From NCBI GenBank assembly GCA_046160245.1, contig JBJXGU010000252.1, positions 1-7,641 on the forward strand: a stretch of 7,641 nt of DNA, given 5' to 3'. Under the pieces are notes generated by a model. That model saw only the letters and a program-made list of their open reading frames with translations. It had not been told where the DNA came from and made no database searches. This DNA comes from JAJTFW01 sp046160245 (GTDB lineage: Bacteria > Bacteroidota > Bacteroidia > AKYH767-A > OLB10). Shown here piece after piece: positions 6,688-7,641 of the stretch. Within the stretch, counting starts at the first letter, position 1; the number at the start of each line of letters is the position of its first letter. The translations under genes were made by a program, and so were the position numbers.

Positions 6688-6774
6688 TCCGTGAAAATCT
6701 GATTTACCATCCAATGCTAAAGCTAAGGATGGTTTATCCGTGTCATCCGCGTTCAAAATTACAAATCAGGTTTT
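6687..6774. repeat. Nested inverted-repeat element with ATCCGTG-type short repeats
   Basis: This lies in the 283-bp gap between the divergent alkyltransferase-like and GH13 genes; I see no gene in the gap. An outer inverted repeat pairs AAAATCTGATTT (6694-6705) with AAATCAGGTTTT (6763-6774), 11 of 12 positions Watson-Crick plus one T/G. Directly inside it, ACCATCC (6706-6712) pairs with GGATGGT (6727-6733). ATCCGTG occurs at 6687-6693 and 6736-6742, followed by the variant ATCCGCG (6745-6751), spaced nine bases from the previous copy. The make-up resembles short dispersed intergenic repeats rich in CACGGAT/ATCCGTG that I recall from environmental bacterial genomes; membership of such a family is inference. 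No open reading frame or transposase is associated. Confidence 0.5.
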
Positions 6775-6860
6775 GAAAATAATTTAACATATTAAATCTT
6801 CATCATCATAATAAATCTGTGTTCCATCATACAAAAATCTACTATTTTCACCAACACATT

Positions 6861-7641
6861 ATGATCTGGTACTCCATCTTCGTTCGAAGTTTCGCTGATA
6901 GCAACAACGATGGTATTGGTGATTTGAAAGGGATCATTAACAATCTTGATTACCTCCATGAATTAGGTGTAGAAGGCATTTGGTTGTCGCCCATTCATCC
7001 TGCACCATCATATCATAAATATGATGTAGTTGATTATTACGGGATAGATCCAGAATACGGAACGATGGCTGATTTTATGTTGTTGATTAAGGAAGCACAT
7101 CGACATAACATTAAAATAATGTTAGACATGGTTTTTAATCATTGCAGTGAACAACATCCCTGGTTTTTACAAGCATTGAAAGGAAAGAACAATAAGTATC
7201 GATCGTACTTTAATTGGACGGATGCACGAGAGGTGAAGAAGTTGAATTTATTAGATTGGCATGTTCCAGAAACTGGTTCAAAAGATGAATGTTATTACGG
7301 ACTTTTCTGGAAGGGAATGCCAGATTGGAATTTTGATCATACAGAAGTGCGACAGGAGATGATTAACATATCACAATTCTGGATCAACAAAGGCGTAGAT
7401 GCGTTACGGTTAGATGCGGCGATGCATATTTTTCCTCCTGGTCGAGAAAAGGACAATGTGATTTGGTGGCAAGAATTGAGAAAAGCATTAGGCGATAAAA
7501 TTTTTATGGTGGGAGAAATTACACAAGGCCCCACTTACATCCAGCCTTATCTAAAAAAAGGATTGAGCAGTGCTTTTAATTTTGATTTAGCTGAAAAAAT
7601 AATTCAAGCCGTGTTGCATGAAAAACACGATTGCCTGGGTG
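6861..7641 (+). CDS. GH13 alpha-amylase-family glycoside hydrolase, 3' end outside window
   Basis: The first 260 codons are present with no stop before the window ends. The protein starts MIWYSIFVRSFADSNNDGIG, the opening of the GH13 TIM barrel with its Ca2+-binding DSNNDGIGD loop (13-21), so no signal peptide or extra N-terminal domain is present and it is probably cytoplasmic. Conserved regions follow in order: YGIDPEYGT (60-68); region I DMVFNH (89-94); region V MPDWN (153-157); region II ALRLDAAMH (181-189) with nucleophile Asp185; and region III VGEI (217-220) with acid/base Glu219. The third catalytic Asp (region IV) lies beyond the edge. HPWF (99-102) and the MPDxN motif resemble alpha-glucosidase/oligo-1,6-glucosidase-like members, so action on short alpha-glucans or maltooligosaccharides is more likely than on raw starch. 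No consensus promoter was found upstream. A GTG at 6819 is an alternative start but adds nothing family-like. Confidence 0.92.
   Translation, partial: MIWYSIFVRSFADSNNDGIGDLKGIINNLDYLHELGVEGIWLSPIHPAPSYHKYDVVDYYGIDPEYGTMADFMLLIKEAHRHNIKIMLDMVFNHCSEQHPWFLQALKGKNNKYRSYFNWTDAREVKKLNLLDWHVPETGSKDECYYGLFWKGMPDWNFDHTEVRQEMINISQFWINKGVDALRLDAAMHIFPPGREKDNVIWWQELRKALGDKIFMVGEITQGPTYIQPYLKKGLSSAFNFDLAEKIIQAVLHEKHDCLG

Noticed and set aside
6357..6776. Plus-strand open frame of 139 codons
   Set aside because: It covers the complement of the alkyltransferase-like gene and runs into the repeat element; no family resemblance.
7337..7534. Minus-strand open frame of 65 codons
   Set aside because: It is antisense to GH13 conserved regions II and III, which are clearly coding on the plus strand.
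6861..7641. GH13 gene and the phosphohexomutase gene as one glucan-utilisation locus
   Set aside because: They are about 5 kb apart, on opposite strands, with unrelated genes between them and no transporter or SusC/D-type genes in the window.

Overview
The window looks like ordinary chromosomal DNA of a Bacteroidota bacterium. Three things point there. The first gene ends in a type IX secretion (T9SS) sorting tail. Several genes are preceded by the Bacteroidota-type -7 promoter box TAnnTTTG. Shine-Dalgarno sequences are weak or absent, and the DNA is AT-rich. I see no tRNA, rRNA, CRISPR array, transposase or phage gene, and no clear sign of recent transfer.

Layout. A plus-strand gene enters from the left and ends at 139; only its T9SS C-terminal domain is present. 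A bidirectional hairpin terminator at 166-198 separates it from five or six minus-strand genes. Read in their own direction, from right to left, these are: an alkyltransferase-like DNA-lesion binding protein (6209-6577), a patatin-like phospholipase (5332-6090), a probable operon of acyl-CoA carboxylase beta subunit (3616-5250), PaaY-type gamma-carbonic-anhydrase-fold protein (2957-3568) and an unrecognised secreted protein (1827-2924), and then a separately promoted phosphoglucomutase/phosphomannomutase (286-1692). At the right edge a divergent plus-strand GH13 alpha-amylase-family gene begins at 6861 and runs off the window.

How the genes fit together. The carboxylase subunit (closest by sequence to methylcrotonyl-CoA carboxylase beta) and the PaaY-like protein both fit CoA-thioester catabolism of branched-chain or aromatic compounds. 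The biotin-carrying alpha subunit is not here. The hexose-phosphate mutase and the GH13 enzyme both belong to glucan/hexose metabolism but are far apart and not co-transcribed. The other genes look like unrelated housekeeping neighbours.

Most worth a second look: the carboxylase/gamma-CA-fold pairing; the alkyltransferase-like protein in which both the Cys and the His of PCHR are replaced (PAQR); the unknown exported protein with a faint GldN-like look; and a nested inverted-repeat element with ATCCGTG-type repeats between the divergent genes at 6680-6775. I did not find a convincing new multi-gene system.
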